Source: JAGLQQ01 sp043806135
GTDB lineage: Bacteria; Omnitrophota; Gorgyraeia; B26-G9
Length of the DNA stretch: 64,000 nt
NCBI GenBank assembly: GCA_043806135.1
Contig: JAZDHG010000034.1
Coordinates: 1-64,000 of the forward strand
Direction: 5' to 3'
The position numbers were made by a program, and so were the translations under genes. Numbering within the stretch: the stretch's first letter is position 1; each line of letters opens with the position of its first letter. Of this stretch, positions 51,374 to 61,334 are shown one piece after another. The notes beneath the pieces were generated by a model, which was given only the letters and a program-made list of their open reading frames with translations, did no database searches and was not told the origin of the DNA.

Positions 51374-52855
51374 CTAAAATTGCTTTCCTAACGTCTTTTT
51401 GACTTTCTGTATAAAAGCATCCGGAATGATTTTTTTCACAATATAATAATATTTATGCCACCAGCGCAAATAAAAAGGCACTGTAACCCTTTGAAAAAGG
51501 CTAAGTCTTCTCAGTGAGTCCCTGCTCGTAAAATCATTTGTCTTAATCGCATTGTTCTTATCAATTTCATTGCCCAGGAACATATGCTGCCCAGCAGAAA
51601 TATCCGCAATATACCCTTTTTCTTTACATTCATCAAAAAGTTTAGTACCGGGATATGCCCTTGTGATCGTAGCATAGAATTCGTCAACTCCGATCTTCTT
51701 TAGTTTTTTTACAAAGTTTAGTGTTTTTTTAAAACTTCTTTCAGTCTCACCAGGATATCCGATCATAAAAAAAGCGTTTGTTTTAATTCCCAGTCTTTTA
51801 CAAATTCGCGTTATTTCAAGCACCTTACTAAGATTGAGTCTTTTATTCATACGCTTTAGCATATCCGCATCACCGGATTCAACCGCCAAGTTAAGGAAAA
51901 TACAATTTGAGGCTTTGATCTGTTCAAGCAATTCCTCATCCAGAGTATCCACTCTTACTCCGTTAGGTGCAGACCAGGAAATATTAGCCCCTTTATTATT
52001 TAAAAAAATAATCCCCTGTACAATTTCCTGCATGCGTTTTTTTTCAAAAGTAAGGTTATCATCTTCAAATTCTATATGCTGAACTTTAAACTCTTCAACA
52101 AGCAATTTAATCTCAGCAAGCACATTTTCCGATGATCTCTTCCTCCATGTATAACCTGTTATCGAATGGATTGAACAAAATGTACAGTCATAAGGACACC
52201 CACGTGAGGTTATCATACTTACTGTCCTAATCCTGTCTCTACGCGGTGAACAAAAAGACAAATATTGATGCATCGGCAGTTTATTTCTTGCCGGATATGG
52301 AATGTCATCAAGGTTTTCTATTATTTTGGCACGCCTTACCCGGCTGACCGGTTGTGAATAAGCCAAAACTCCCTGAATCTGTTCCGGGTTATGGCCTGAA
52401 ATGATTTCAAGCAAAGGCAGCTCTCCTTCACCCACCACATAGTAATCTATATCCGCACAAAATGCATCCCGAGGTGTAAGGGACGGATACACTCCTCCCA
52501 ATATTATCGGTTTATCAGGGAAACCTGCTTTTATCTCATGTGCCAGCTCTTTGACAATCTTCGCATTATTAGTAAAAGGAGCGGAGATACCGATAAAGTC
52601 AGTATCCTCAGGTATTCTTTTAACAATGCTTTCATACTCCAATCCTACCTGCAAAGATATCTGTTGTCCTGCAGATATCTTTTTATGATTAAGAACGCCT
52701 TCTGCCAAAGCATCAATTATACTTACTTCATGCCCGTGTTTCAGCAGAAACGCCGCTAGATACGCAATACCTAAATTCTGAGAAAGAACAATATCACGCT
52801 CATGCGCAAAAACCCATGGAGGATTAATAAGAATGATTTTTTTTGATTTTAGCAT
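51374..52855 (-). CDS. cobalamin-binding-type radical SAM enzyme (4 of 5)
   Basis: A 493-residue protein. The B12-type fold is at about 6-160 (IILINPPWVF, ILGGVYPSLTPRDAF near 118-133, VVGEGELPLLEI). The cluster motif is CPYDCTFC (C220, C224, C227). RKRSSENVLAEI and FFMIGYPGETERSF follow. By motif wording it is nearest to the enzyme at 40639. It is coupled to the downstream methyltransferase by a 13-base gap, as the enzyme at 40639 is coupled to one upstream. Confidence 0.87.
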   Translation of the reverse strand: MLKSKKIILINPPWVFAHERDIVLSQNLGIAYLAAFLLKHGHEVSIIDALAEGVLNHKKISAGQQISLQVGLEYESIVKRIPEDTDFIGISAPFTNNAKIVKELAHEIKAGFPDKPIILGGVYPSLTPRDAFCADIDYYVVGEGELPLLEIISGHNPEQIQGVLAYSQPVSRVRRAKIIENLDDIPYPARNKLPMHQYLSFCSPRRDRIRTVSMITSRGCPYDCTFCSIHSITGYTWRKRSSENVLAEIKLLVEEFKVQHIEFEDDNLTFEKKRMQEIVQGIIFLNNKGANISWSAPNGVRVDTLDEELLEQIKASNCIFLNLAVESGDADMLKRMNKRLNLSKVLEITRICKRLGIKTNAFFMIGYPGETERSFKKTLNFVKKLKKIGVDEFYATITRAYPGTKLFDECKEKGYIADISAGQHMFLGNEIDKNNAIKTNDFTSRDSLRRLSLFQRVTVPFYLRWWHKYYYIVKKIIPDAFIQKVKKTLGKQF

Positions 52856-52920
52856 TTTAAGCCTATTACCACCTTAACAACATATTTTTCTTTACACTAT
52901 CACATCAACTAAGCTATTCC

Positions 52921-54396
52921 TTAATCTTGCTTTAAGCTGTAAATCGGTCTGTAAAGATAATATCTTTCATTGCTATGGCCGAATATACCAGTCTCTACTT
53001 TGTGTAATAATCGATATTTTGAGGTTTCACTCACTGGTATTTTGTTGTTTAAAAGAATTAATGTCTTATTTTTTGGAAAATTATTCTTATTTATTCTTCT
53101 TACAATTTCTTCAAAAGGGATAAATATATCTCTTCTGTATTTTTTATTCCAGGTGACAAATGTTCCGTATTGTTCAACATCCGCATACCAGAATTTAATA
53201 TTCGGAATATACGGTAACAAAGAACTTGTATACGCTGACTCATGCGCAACGATAATATAATCGGTAAGATCGCTGCTTTTTAAAAAGTTTGTCATTTCTT
53301 TAGCTCCGGAGAACAAGAAATTATACTCTTGATAATGCCGAAGCCCGGCCGGTACAATCGATATTGCTAAACAAATATTCAAGGCTACGATTATTCCGTT
53401 GTATTCAAACAATTTGCTCCAAGCAGTTAATTTAGATTTTTGATTAGCGGTAGATTTTTTATTTTCGCATCCGGTGATCCATAATGTAAATAATAATATT
53501 ATTAGAATAAAACCAAAATGTCTGTAGCCCCAAAGAGACTTAAATATAAACAGATAAAATAAACCCAAATATGAGCAGAGCATAATGAAAAATACTCTAA
53601 ATGAAATTTTATAAATGTAAACACATACGCTGATTAATATTACTATAGCTGCTAGGAAGCTGCTATAAGCAGCAATATTCGGTGAACAGGGAAAAAATGC
53701 ATATCCTATCGCAAAGAATAGGTTATAAAAATCAAATGCAGAGCAGAACCCGTAGTTCATATTATCTACAGGAGACAGAAGCTGAATAAAGGCGATTACA
53801 GCGCCGCAACCCATTATAAACAAAGCAGTTATTCGCTGTGAGTTTAATTGTTTATTTTGCCAACTTTCAAATAAAAAAACTGCGGATAAAGATATGGCGA
53901 TAAAACAGCTATGCACATTAGTATTGAAAAGCAAAAAAATCAAACCAGCATAGATCATCGGTTTTTTAAACCGGGCCCCATACAATGCAGCAATTAAGAA
54001 TAACATTAAAACACTCAGACTATAGCTTCTTGCTATAATTGAGTACTCCCAAGCCATATAATAAGAACACATAAACAGGGTTTTTGTTATATTTGAAAAT
54101 GGTGATTTATACACAAAAATTGCCGCGGCCAAACAGATTATGACTAAATTTATTAAATTCATCGATACATATGGCAAGCCAAGTTTAGCAAAAGGCAATA
54201 AAATCATATGCCAAAGAGCCGGCGTTCCTTCGTAAACCATTTGGCTAAAGATAGAAAAAAAAGGCAGGTCTCTGGCAATTAACCAGGCTTGGGCCTCGTC
54301 TCTCCAAGGCTCGTGATGAAATACAGTAAAACCCATGGTCAGAGCATAAAGAATAAAAAGCAGAGTTTCCCATGAAATTATTTTATTTTTCTTCAT
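52921..54396 (-). CDS. PMT-like membrane glycosyltransferase
   Basis: About 491 residues from ATG 54396, which has AGAGGAA 5 bases upstream; the longer start at 54450 lacks a site. Ten or more membrane segments. The first loop holds FHHEPWRDEAQAWLIARD with D33-E34, matching the acidic pair of GT39/ArnT-like enzymes. The C-terminal periplasmic part (KNKTLILLNNKIPVSETSKY) is typical of the group. It overlaps the FAD oxidoreductase by 14 bases. It probably moves a sugar from undecaprenyl phosphate to the growing glycan or a protein. Confidence 0.78.
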   Translation of the reverse strand: MKKNKIISWETLLFILYALTMGFTVFHHEPWRDEAQAWLIARDLPFFSIFSQMVYEGTPALWHMILLPFAKLGLPYVSMNLINLVIICLAAAIFVYKSPFSNITKTLFMCSYYMAWEYSIIARSYSLSVLMLFLIAALYGARFKKPMIYAGLIFLLFNTNVHSCFIAISLSAVFLFESWQNKQLNSQRITALFIMGCGAVIAFIQLLSPVDNMNYGFCSAFDFYNLFFAIGYAFFPCSPNIAAYSSFLAAIVILISVCVYIYKISFRVFFIMLCSYLGLFYLFIFKSLWGYRHFGFILIILLFTLWITGCENKKSTANQKSKLTAWSKLFEYNGIIVALNICLAISIVPAGLRHYQEYNFLFSGAKEMTNFLKSSDLTDYIIVAHESAYTSSLLPYIPNIKFWYADVEQYGTFVTWNKKYRRDIFIPFEEIVRRINKNNFPKNKTLILLNNKIPVSETSKYRLLHKVETGIFGHSNERYYLYRPIYSLKQD

Positions 54397-55957
54397 GATA
54401 TTCCTCTTCTGTATTGACCTGCCAGATATTATCTTTAGATGTATTGCCATTTACAATATTTTCAACTGCAGTCATTGCTGTAAGCATTGAATGATCCGCA
54501 TTATTGTATTTATGCATCCCATTTCTTCCAATCAAAAATAGATTATTTATCTTATCAGTAAAATCCCTAATTACATGAAAACTGTCATAACTGCCGAAAT
54601 ATGCCGGATATGTTTTCGGCATTCTGATAACAGTCGAATCCAAAACATCATTTTTATCAATGATATCAATCTGAGTTAATTCATTGATAGCAAACTCTGC
54701 GAACTCATCATTGGATTTGCTCCATAACTCATCTCCTTCATTACAAAAGTATTCTAACCCGATCCAAACCTTATCAGGATCTTTTACCATATACGGGCTC
54801 CAGTTGTTAAAAATCTGCAGCCGACCAAGTTTTACATCTTTTTCCTGAATATATATCCAGTTATCCGGCACAATATTATTAACAGTGGGAATTTTAGTTT
54901 CATTTCTTATTTTCATCTTTTCCAAAAGAAGTCCAATAGTTATGAAATCCCGATACATTAATCCTTTTGCAACTTTTTGGACCGGATCCGGGACGCTCGG
55001 ATTCATAGACGCAATAAGCTCTTTAACCGGCATGGTTGAAAACAAAAAATCGCATTTATATTCATTTTTATCATTTGTTACATTGCTTTTTACTCCGACC
55101 CCAGATACTAAGCCTCCGGATATGTTAACCGCAACAACTTTACTCTCCATGTGAATCTCTCCACCCTTTGCAATTATTTTCCGGGCGACTTCTTCCCATA
55201 ACTGGCCCGGTCCTAATTTCGGGTAATAAAACTGCTCAATCAATGATGTTTCCGTTTTCTTTTGAGCAATCGATGTGTCCTTTTTGAAAAAACCTTTAAA
55301 CGCGTGAATTATCGCTTTGCTGATAGATAATCCCTTAACGCGCTGCGCGCCCCACTCAGGCTTTATTTTACTGCACTGGACACCCCATACTTTTTCCGTA
55401 TAATCTTCAAAAAACAGCCGGTAAAGCTGTTTGCCGAACCTATTGATGAAAAAATCCTCCAGCGATTTTTCTTTCTTGATAGGAAATAATTGGGACTTAA
55501 TATAACTGAATCCAATGCGAATTATCTTTGTCATCCCTAAATTCTTAAATGTATTCCATTTTAAAGATATCGGATAATCAAAAAAGGAACGCTTAAAGAA
55601 TATGCGTGAAATGCGTCTTCGAATCAACATAACCAGATCATTTTTTTCAGGATCCGGAGCATTTTCTTTTTTGGAAACAGCAACACTTCTATTAAGGATA
55701 ATATCGTCTCTAGATGGGCTGCCTTGCAATGAAAGTATGTTACTCCACCAATCCATAACCCGGTCTGATTTAGAGAAGAATCGATGACCGCCGATATCGA
55801 TGCGATTACCTTTATAGTTAACTGTCTTTGATATCCCGCCGATATCAGAGGATATCTCAAAAATAACCGGTTTAATATCTGTCTTATGGAGAAGTTCATA
55901 AGCCGCAGTCAGTCCAGCCGGGCCAGCACCAACAATTACTGCAATTTTCTGATTCAT
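54383..55957 (-). CDS. FAD-dependent oxidoreductase, UDP-galactopyranose-mutase/PPOX-like
   Basis: A 524-residue flavoprotein. The FAD dinucleotide-binding motif GAGPAGLTAAYELL is at 10-23, followed by FEISSDIGGISKTVNYKGNR and IGGHRFFSKSDRVMDWW. The C-terminal signature is LIGRNGMHKYNNADHSMLTA. Proteins of this type are common in polysaccharide clusters, where they often sit beside GtrA. They resemble protoporphyrinogen oxidase and UDP-galactopyranose mutase, but their reaction is not settled. It lies 9 bases after gtrA. Confidence 0.85.
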   Translation of the reverse strand: MNQKIAVIVGAGPAGLTAAYELLHKTDIKPVIFEISSDIGGISKTVNYKGNRIDIGGHRFFSKSDRVMDWWSNILSLQGSPSRDDIILNRSVAVSKKENAPDPEKNDLVMLIRRRISRIFFKRSFFDYPISLKWNTFKNLGMTKIIRIGFSYIKSQLFPIKKEKSLEDFFINRFGKQLYRLFFEDYTEKVWGVQCSKIKPEWGAQRVKGLSISKAIIHAFKGFFKKDTSIAQKKTETSLIEQFYYPKLGPGQLWEEVARKIIAKGGEIHMESKVVAVNISGGLVSGVGVKSNVTNDKNEYKCDFLFSTMPVKELIASMNPSVPDPVQKVAKGLMYRDFITIGLLLEKMKIRNETKIPTVNNIVPDNWIYIQEKDVKLGRLQIFNNWSPYMVKDPDKVWIGLEYFCNEGDELWSKSNDEFAEFAINELTQIDIIDKNDVLDSTVIRMPKTYPAYFGSYDSFHVIRDFTDKINNLFLIGRNGMHKYNNADHSMLTAMTAVENIVNGNTSKDNIWQVNTEEEYHEEK

Positions 55958-55966
55958 TTTTTATCC

Positions 55967-56377
55967 TTAGCGGAATAAGGTAATTTTTCTAATAAAAAAA
56001 TTCCAAAAGTATACCAAGACTGTTGCTATGAATTTTGAATACAAATAATGCAGCTTTCCACGCTCGGTAAAAATCCACATGAATAATTCATTTAAAGCTA
56101 TCCCAACGATCCCGATACAAGCGAAGATAATCCATTCCATCAGCCTTGATTTGATTAAGTGTTTTTCAAAAACCCAGGTTATGCTTAAATAATAATTGAC
56201 AGATAGCCCGATTAAAAAGGCTATCGCGGCAGATACTAAGTAATATATATTGAAATATTCCGTCAAAACAAACAATGAGCCGAAATCGAATATAAACGCA
56301 ATCCCTCCCACAAAAGTATATCGAAATAATTGAATTGATATATTGTTTGTTTTGGTTTTTAGTAACAGTTTTATCAT
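55967..56377 (-). CDS. GtrA-family membrane protein
   Basis: A 136-residue protein with four membrane segments. The GtrA hallmark FVGGIAFIFDFGSLFVLTE is near 27-45 and VNYYLSITWVFE near 83. GtrA-like proteins flip undecaprenyl-phosphate sugars. That fits the two PMT-like enzymes nearby that need such donors. It is 9 bases before the oxidoreductase and 73 bases after a methyltransferase gene. Confidence 0.92.
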   Translation of the reverse strand: MIKLLLKTKTNNISIQLFRYTFVGGIAFIFDFGSLFVLTEYFNIYYLVSAAIAFLIGLSVNYYLSITWVFEKHLIKSRLMEWIIFACIGIVGIALNELFMWIFTERGKLHYLYSKFIATVLVYFWNFFIRKITLFR

Positions 56378-56449
56378 AGTGGTCTTTCTTATTTTTACCA
56401 GTTAACGAGTACGCCTAATTTTATGATCGCATCATGATCCCGGATAGTA

Positions 56450-57229
56450 TTAATAAAACTTAGCCTTAAGAAGTAAAGCTATGTCATAAATTCCTTTAAG
56501 AAACTTCGCTATCGTTTTAGGACAATGTTTGTATATTCTTTTTAAAAACCGCAGATAAGGAATTTGCTGAATATCCTGAACATCAATTTTAAAATTTGCT
56601 TCCTTAAACGGTAATTTTCTGGCAATAAAAACGTCTATATGTCCCTGTTTTAATCCCAAAGGAATCACGATCCGGTTCTTTAAAGGGGTTTTTGCCTTAC
56701 CGCCCGGGCCGGCAAGAACATCAAAACAATGCTTTTCAAACATGATCCGCATCTGTTTATGTGTCAAAACGCTGTGATGATAGAATTCTTTCGCCCACTC
56801 CATTGAGGGCATAGTTAAAACTATTACCCCGTCTTTTTTAAGAGTCCGGTAAAATTCCCGCAATACAATGGCCGGCGCGATAGCATGCTCAAAAACATCT
56901 TTAGCAACAATACAGTCAAACTTTTCCTTTTCATAAGGCAATTCATGCATATCACCATAATCAATATCAAGAGTGTAGCGTTTTTTGGCATTTTCAACTT
57001 CTAATTTATTGCGGGTAATTCCCCAAACATGAAATCCGTGCTCTTTGAGCCATTTAACCTCTGTCCCGTCCCCGCAGCCGACCACCAGCACATCCTTCGC
57101 CTCTTTGGGCACAAAAGCCAAGACCCGGGCAGAAAGGGCTGCTTTTTCCTCATAAGGGAGATCAATGCTTTCCTGACCGCACGCATACGGCTCCTCGCCC
57201 AAATGATTCTGCCAAATTTTGTTATCCAT
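56450..57229 (-). CDS. class I SAM-dependent methyltransferase
   Basis: A 259-residue enzyme. Motif I is VLVVGCGDGTEVKWL near 47, FDCIVAKDVFEHAIAPAIVL is motif II, and LKKDGVIVLTMPS motif III. The C-terminus (IYKHCPKTIAKFLKGIYDIA) is amphipathic. Similar proteins methylate sugars or phosphates on glycan chains. A 128-base gap separates it from the flippase gene upstream. Confidence 0.87.
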   Translation of the reverse strand: MDNKIWQNHLGEEPYACGQESIDLPYEEKAALSARVLAFVPKEAKDVLVVGCGDGTEVKWLKEHGFHVWGITRNKLEVENAKKRYTLDIDYGDMHELPYEKEKFDCIVAKDVFEHAIAPAIVLREFYRTLKKDGVIVLTMPSMEWAKEFYHHSVLTHKQMRIMFEKHCFDVLAGPGGKAKTPLKNRIVIPLGLKQGHIDVFIARKLPFKEANFKIDVQDIQQIPYLRFLKRIYKHCPKTIAKFLKGIYDIALLLKAKFY

Positions 57230-57357
57230 TATATAAAGACTCCTTCTGTTTATCGCTAATTACTCAGTAAAATTTAAATCTAAACTTTCACAGCAATATA
57301 ATAATTTTATAGCTGATTAAAAATAATTGAAAAAGAGTGTTTTTTTATTTTCTTGCT

Positions 57358-58785
57358 TTATATGTTCAATGACACTTTATTTTTGCTTATTAAAATTTGC
57401 TTTGCAGTTATCATCAAAATAAAATAAATACTCAGTCCGCCAAAGCTCGACAACAGTAAAATATTTAGATCTGTAGTTATAATAAAATATTTAATAAGGC
57501 TAAGTACCCCTGCAATTAGTCCTGATATTAGAAATGCAGGTGAAATTGCTTGAACTAACATCTTATCGTCTAAATTAATTAATTTATTACAAACATGAAG
57601 GGAGAAAGGGACCCAGCCCAATGTATATAGTGCATAAAAAGAGGCAACTCCCTTTATCCCCCATTTTAACCCTATTAGAATACACCCGGTAACAATAAAT
57701 GTTCCCACTGCCTGCAGCTTAAACTGCGTATCACTTTTTCCTTGAGACCTAAATATATTTCCCACTGTCGTCTCTATAGATTGAAACATGCCGCAAAAAC
57801 ATAAAATTCTTAACACCGGGATAACCGGCTCCCATTGAAAACCAAACACTACCCTAATAAATTCAGGAGCTACTACGAACAAGCCCAGCATCAAAGGAAA
57901 AGTAACCAGTGAAATCGCCTTTACCATTTTCAAGTAGTTATTTCGCACTTTCTCTAAATCATGCTGAATCTTTGAGAAAGCCGGGAACATAACTCCCTCA
58001 ATGACATGAGAAACATTCTGTAAAGGATATAACATGATTTTGTAAGCTAAGGTATAAAAGCCTAATGCTCCCGCACCAAGAAATTTACCGACCAGAAGAT
58101 AATCTACATTTCTGGCAAAATACTCAACAATATTAAACCCTGTTATATTCGCGCTAAAATTGAAAATTTCCTTAATAGCATCTTTTGAAAATAAAAACGA
58201 AGGGCGCCATGACGAGAAAATCCATAATAGACAAGTCTTAACAAAAATAAAACTCATAAAATGCAAAACCAGGCTCCATACCCCCATTCCCTGCAAAGCC
58301 GCATAAATCCCGATTATGCCGGCCAGTACCACAGCGGTGCTCTCGGCTATTGAGATCGCTCTAAAATCCATCTTCTTTTGTAACTTCGCTGACTGGACAA
58401 TTGAGAAGGAGGATATAAAACAGCTTATAGATATTACTCTGATTAGATCAATCAAAATTGGTTTTGCATAAAAACTTGCTATAAGCGGAGCGCTTAACCA
58501 GAAGATTACGACAAGAATTATACCGGCAAATATATTCAGCCAAAAAGCGGAAGAATAATGTTCCTCATTTACTTTTTCTCTTTGGATTAAAGCTGCGCTT
58601 ACCCCTAACTCTCCAAACATTAACGCAAATCCAAAATAGACTGTAACCATTCCAATAAGACCAAAATCATACGGTGTTAACAAGCGGGCAAGGATAGCGA
58701 GAATAACAAACTGACTAATTTGCCTAAATATACGAGTTCCAAAAGACCAGCCAAGGCCCTGAATAGTTTTTTTTCTTAAACTCAT
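57358..58785 (-). CDS. Wzx/RfbX-type polysaccharide flippase
   Basis: About 475 residues from ATG 58785, which has CGGAG 8 bases upstream; the in-frame ATG at 58806 is less likely. About 12-14 membrane segments. The start MSLRKKTIQGLGWSFGTRIF and ALLARLLTPYDFGLIGMVTV-like region fit WzxC-type (MOP/PST family) exporters. GALGFYTLAYKIMLYPLQNV is typical of the mid part. It flips lipid-linked repeat units across the inner membrane. It follows the radical SAM gene at 58830 by 44 bases. Confidence 0.92.
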   Translation of the reverse strand: MSLRKKTIQGLGWSFGTRIFRQISQFVILAILARLLTPYDFGLIGMVTVYFGFALMFGELGVSAALIQREKVNEEHYSSAFWLNIFAGIILVVIFWLSAPLIASFYAKPILIDLIRVISISCFISSFSIVQSAKLQKKMDFRAISIAESTAVVLAGIIGIYAALQGMGVWSLVLHFMSFIFVKTCLLWIFSSWRPSFLFSKDAIKEIFNFSANITGFNIVEYFARNVDYLLVGKFLGAGALGFYTLAYKIMLYPLQNVSHVIEGVMFPAFSKIQHDLEKVRNNYLKMVKAISLVTFPLMLGLFVVAPEFIRVVFGFQWEPVIPVLRILCFCGMFQSIETTVGNIFRSQGKSDTQFKLQAVGTFIVTGCILIGLKWGIKGVASFYALYTLGWVPFSLHVCNKLINLDDKMLVQAISPAFLISGLIAGVLSLIKYFIITTDLNILLLSSFGGLSIYFILMITAKQILISKNKVSLNI

Positions 58786-58829
58786 TAGTTTAACTCCGAT
58801 ATGCAATATTAAAAAACCTATATTCCATT

Positions 58830-60326
58830 TTAGACTTTAAAATTCAAAACATATTTGACCCGAACCCATAATTCCCTTGGACTCTTATAGTGCTCTTTAA
58901 GTTCAAGAAATAACTTATACGGATTAAGCATCTTCAGCCTTTGCTTTTTCCGGTTGTGCCGCAAAAATTCTTTTTCAGTACTTTCAATAATATCTTGCAA
59001 ACGATCTTTTGGTAATTTATTCGTTAAAAACATACCCGGACTCTGATGAAAAAAAGTGCTCCAATTTATGTTTTTTGGGATAAGACCATCCTGCTTATAC
59101 ATCTCATAGAGCTCAGTTGCGGGATAAGGCGTGGAAATACTGTAAACTGCAAATTGAGGATCCAGTTCTTTCATAAAATCAACTGTCTGCTTTATCTCAT
59201 CTTCACCTTCCCATGGGAATCCAATCATGAAAAATATAGCCGTTTCCATGCGATTTTTCTTGCAAATCTTCACTGCCCTGCGTATTTGGTCCAAGGTAAT
59301 GTTCTTTTTTATCTTTTTTAGAGTAAGTTCGCTGCCTGATTCCGCACCAAGCAAAATTTTTGAACAGCCTGCTTTTTTCATAATTTTTAACAAATCATCT
59401 GTTAATAAATCAACTCTTGTTTCGCATCCCCAGTTTATCCTGATATTTTTGGATAATAAAAGAGTACATATCTGTTTAACATAAGAGATATTAAGTGAAA
59501 AACTATCATCTTCAAAATGAAAATAAGCCGGGTTATAGCTGGTATTAATGCGCTCAATCTCATTGATAACATTTTCAGGGGATCTATACCTGACTTTCTT
59601 TGACCATATAGCATTTGAAGCGCAAAAAATACAATTATAGGGACAGCCGCGGCTTGCAAAAATACGGCTGAAGTCATCAGGAAGCATTTTCTCCTTATTT
59701 ATAATAAGATAATTCACCGGATGAGGAAGCTCATCTAAATCAGTGACCAACTCTCTGGGAGCATTTCTAACTATCTTGCCATTTACCTTATGTACAATGC
59801 CCCTGATCTGCGTCAAATCCATTTTTCCTTCAAGAATTGCCCGGGTGAGGTCTAAAAAACTATACTCTCCTTCTCCAAACACTAAAAAATCAAAACAATC
59901 ATTATTAATAGTTTCCTCAGGCAAGAGCGTGGGATGAAGTCCGCCAACTACAACCTTAATTTCCGGATTGATCCTTTTTACAAGTTTACCTAGGGTTAGA
60001 GAGGCCTGGTATTTTGGTGTTAGAACCGTAATCCCAACAATTTTGGGGTTATATTCCCTGATTACTGCTTCTGCTTCCTTCCAAATCGGCGCATCTATAC
60101 TGGACACCGTCTCTAAATACTTGGCATAATTTTTTGTTGTGGAAAAAGCATCGACAGGATAGGCACCTCTTTGCAAATCCGCGTTATATACGCGAGACTG
60201 GATACCATTTTTTTCAAGGACAGCAGCAAGGCTGCATAATCCTATAGGACGAGTAGATTTTTGCTGGCCAAAAAATCGATACCAAGGAGGGTCAATAAGT
60301 AGAACATCTAGATTTTCTTTAGCCAT
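58830..60326 (-). CDS. cobalamin-binding-type radical SAM enzyme (5 of 5)
   Basis: About 498 residues from ATG 60326. The B12-type fold is at about 8-160 (DVLLIDPPWYRFFG, VVVGGLHPTLLPEET, VFGEGEYSFLDL). The cluster motif is CPYNCIFC (C228, C232, C235 from this start). RYRSPENVINEI, ILLGAESGSELTLKKIKKN and FFMIGFPWEGEDEI follow. It begins the run of assembly genes and is preceded by a predicted promoter. It is likely to act on an early lipid-linked intermediate, by order only. Confidence 0.87.
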   Translation of the reverse strand: MAKENLDVLLIDPPWYRFFGQQKSTRPIGLCSLAAVLEKNGIQSRVYNADLQRGAYPVDAFSTTKNYAKYLETVSSIDAPIWKEAEAVIREYNPKIVGITVLTPKYQASLTLGKLVKRINPEIKVVVGGLHPTLLPEETINNDCFDFLVFGEGEYSFLDLTRAILEGKMDLTQIRGIVHKVNGKIVRNAPRELVTDLDELPHPVNYLIINKEKMLPDDFSRIFASRGCPYNCIFCASNAIWSKKVRYRSPENVINEIERINTSYNPAYFHFEDDSFSLNISYVKQICTLLLSKNIRINWGCETRVDLLTDDLLKIMKKAGCSKILLGAESGSELTLKKIKKNITLDQIRRAVKICKKNRMETAIFFMIGFPWEGEDEIKQTVDFMKELDPQFAVYSISTPYPATELYEMYKQDGLIPKNINWSTFFHQSPGMFLTNKLPKDRLQDIIESTEKEFLRHNRKKQRLKMLNPYKLFLELKEHYKSPRELWVRVKYVLNFKV

Positions 60327-60410
60327 AATACATACCATTCCCGCGCTTATATGTTCTTTAAGCCCACAAAACAGTTCCGACCTTAATAATTCAGCATAAC
60401 TCTTTTTATT

Positions 60411-60439
60411 ATTATAACATACGATTAAATCAACATCAA
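60411..60439 (-). promoter_or_regulatory. predicted promoter of the assembly gene run
   Basis: On the minus strand, TTGATG (60439-60434), 17 bases, TATAAT (60416-60411). It would start transcription near 60404, about 78 bases before the radical SAM start at 60326, in the 176-base gap after the sugar transferase. Confidence 0.45.
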
Positions 60440-60502
60440 TATCGGTTATGTACTTAAGACAAATAACTTCACGGAATCAATAAGCTTTTTTCTTATGCTT
60501 TA

Positions 60503-61300
60503 TTAAAAAGACTTTATTTTTCCAAGGAACATATTTTTAAAATAAGTGAGCTGCTGCAGAAAGTAAAGATAGGGGCTGAAAACCGATTTATATGAGGGGG
60601 CATTTTCTCTCTTATCGCTAATATACAATGCTTTTTTCTTAGTATTGGCTCTAGCGATTTGGATAGAGAATGGGGTCATTAAAACTATTTTTAAATCAAA
60701 TAACATTGATCTGTTTTGAATATAAAAGAGGTCGTGTTCTACTCTTTTAATAATTGATGTATTAGCGCGATACCCATTAACCTGTGCCCATCCGGTAAGC
60801 CCTGCTTTAACAGTATGACGCAAATCATAATTCTTAATTGTCTTCTTAAACCGCTCAATAAAATATGGTCTTTCCGGTCTGGGGCCTACTAAACTCATAT
60901 CTCCCCGCAGCACATTCACCAACTGGGGAAGCTCGTCAATAAGCAGGATTCTCAATAACCGTCCGAATCTAGTGCTTCTGGGATCATCGGTCTTTCCCCA
61001 CTCAGGGCCTTTGTCGTTTTCCACCTTATCCGGCATTGAACGGAATTTATACAACCAGAATACTCTCCCGCCCTTTGTGCATCTTTCTTGCTTATAAATA
61101 ACCGGGCCCGGAGAGCTTAACTTAACCATTATTGCCACGAACAACATTAAAGGGGAACTTAGTATCAATAACAATAACGATCCCGCTATATCCATTACCC
61201 TTTTTATAAAAGCATAAGAGAAGATTAAAGAACATATCTCCGCAGCTTCGTTCAAATATGATTGTCTATTTGCTAGATTTAAAGTATGATTAATAAACAT
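60503..61300 (-). CDS. undecaprenyl-phosphate sugar-phosphate transferase (initiating PGT)
   Basis: A 265-residue enzyme of the WbaP/PglC group that puts the first sugar phosphate on undecaprenyl phosphate. The membrane helix is at about 32-58 (FIKRVMDIAGSLLLLILSSP), then the catalytic DE pair D122-E123 in IDELPQLVNVLRGDMS, GPRP 139-142 and VKAGLTGWAQVNGYRA. There is one re-entrant helix rather than four spans, so it is of the short PglC-like type. It follows the Wzz-PilZ gene by 34 bases. Confidence 0.94.
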   Translation of the reverse strand: MFINHTLNLANRQSYLNEAAEICSLIFSYAFIKRVMDIAGSLLLLILSSPLMLFVAIMVKLSSPGPVIYKQERCTKGGRVFWLYKFRSMPDKVENDKGPEWGKTDDPRSTRFGRLLRILLIDELPQLVNVLRGDMSLVGPRPERPYFIERFKKTIKNYDLRHTVKAGLTGWAQVNGYRANTSIIKRVEHDLFYIQNRSMLFDLKIVLMTPFSIQIARANTKKKALYISDKRENAPSYKSVFSPYLYFLQQLTYFKNMFLGKIKSF

Positions 61301-61334
61301 TATTTTCTTTCCTTAATTTTGTAATTTAAATTTA

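Noticed and set aside
38818..60326. a cobalamin riboswitch controlling the radical SAM genes
   Set aside because: Gaps between these genes are mostly under 110 bases and none shows a recognisable B12-box; the larger gap at 40273-40638 is explained by the pseudogene unit.
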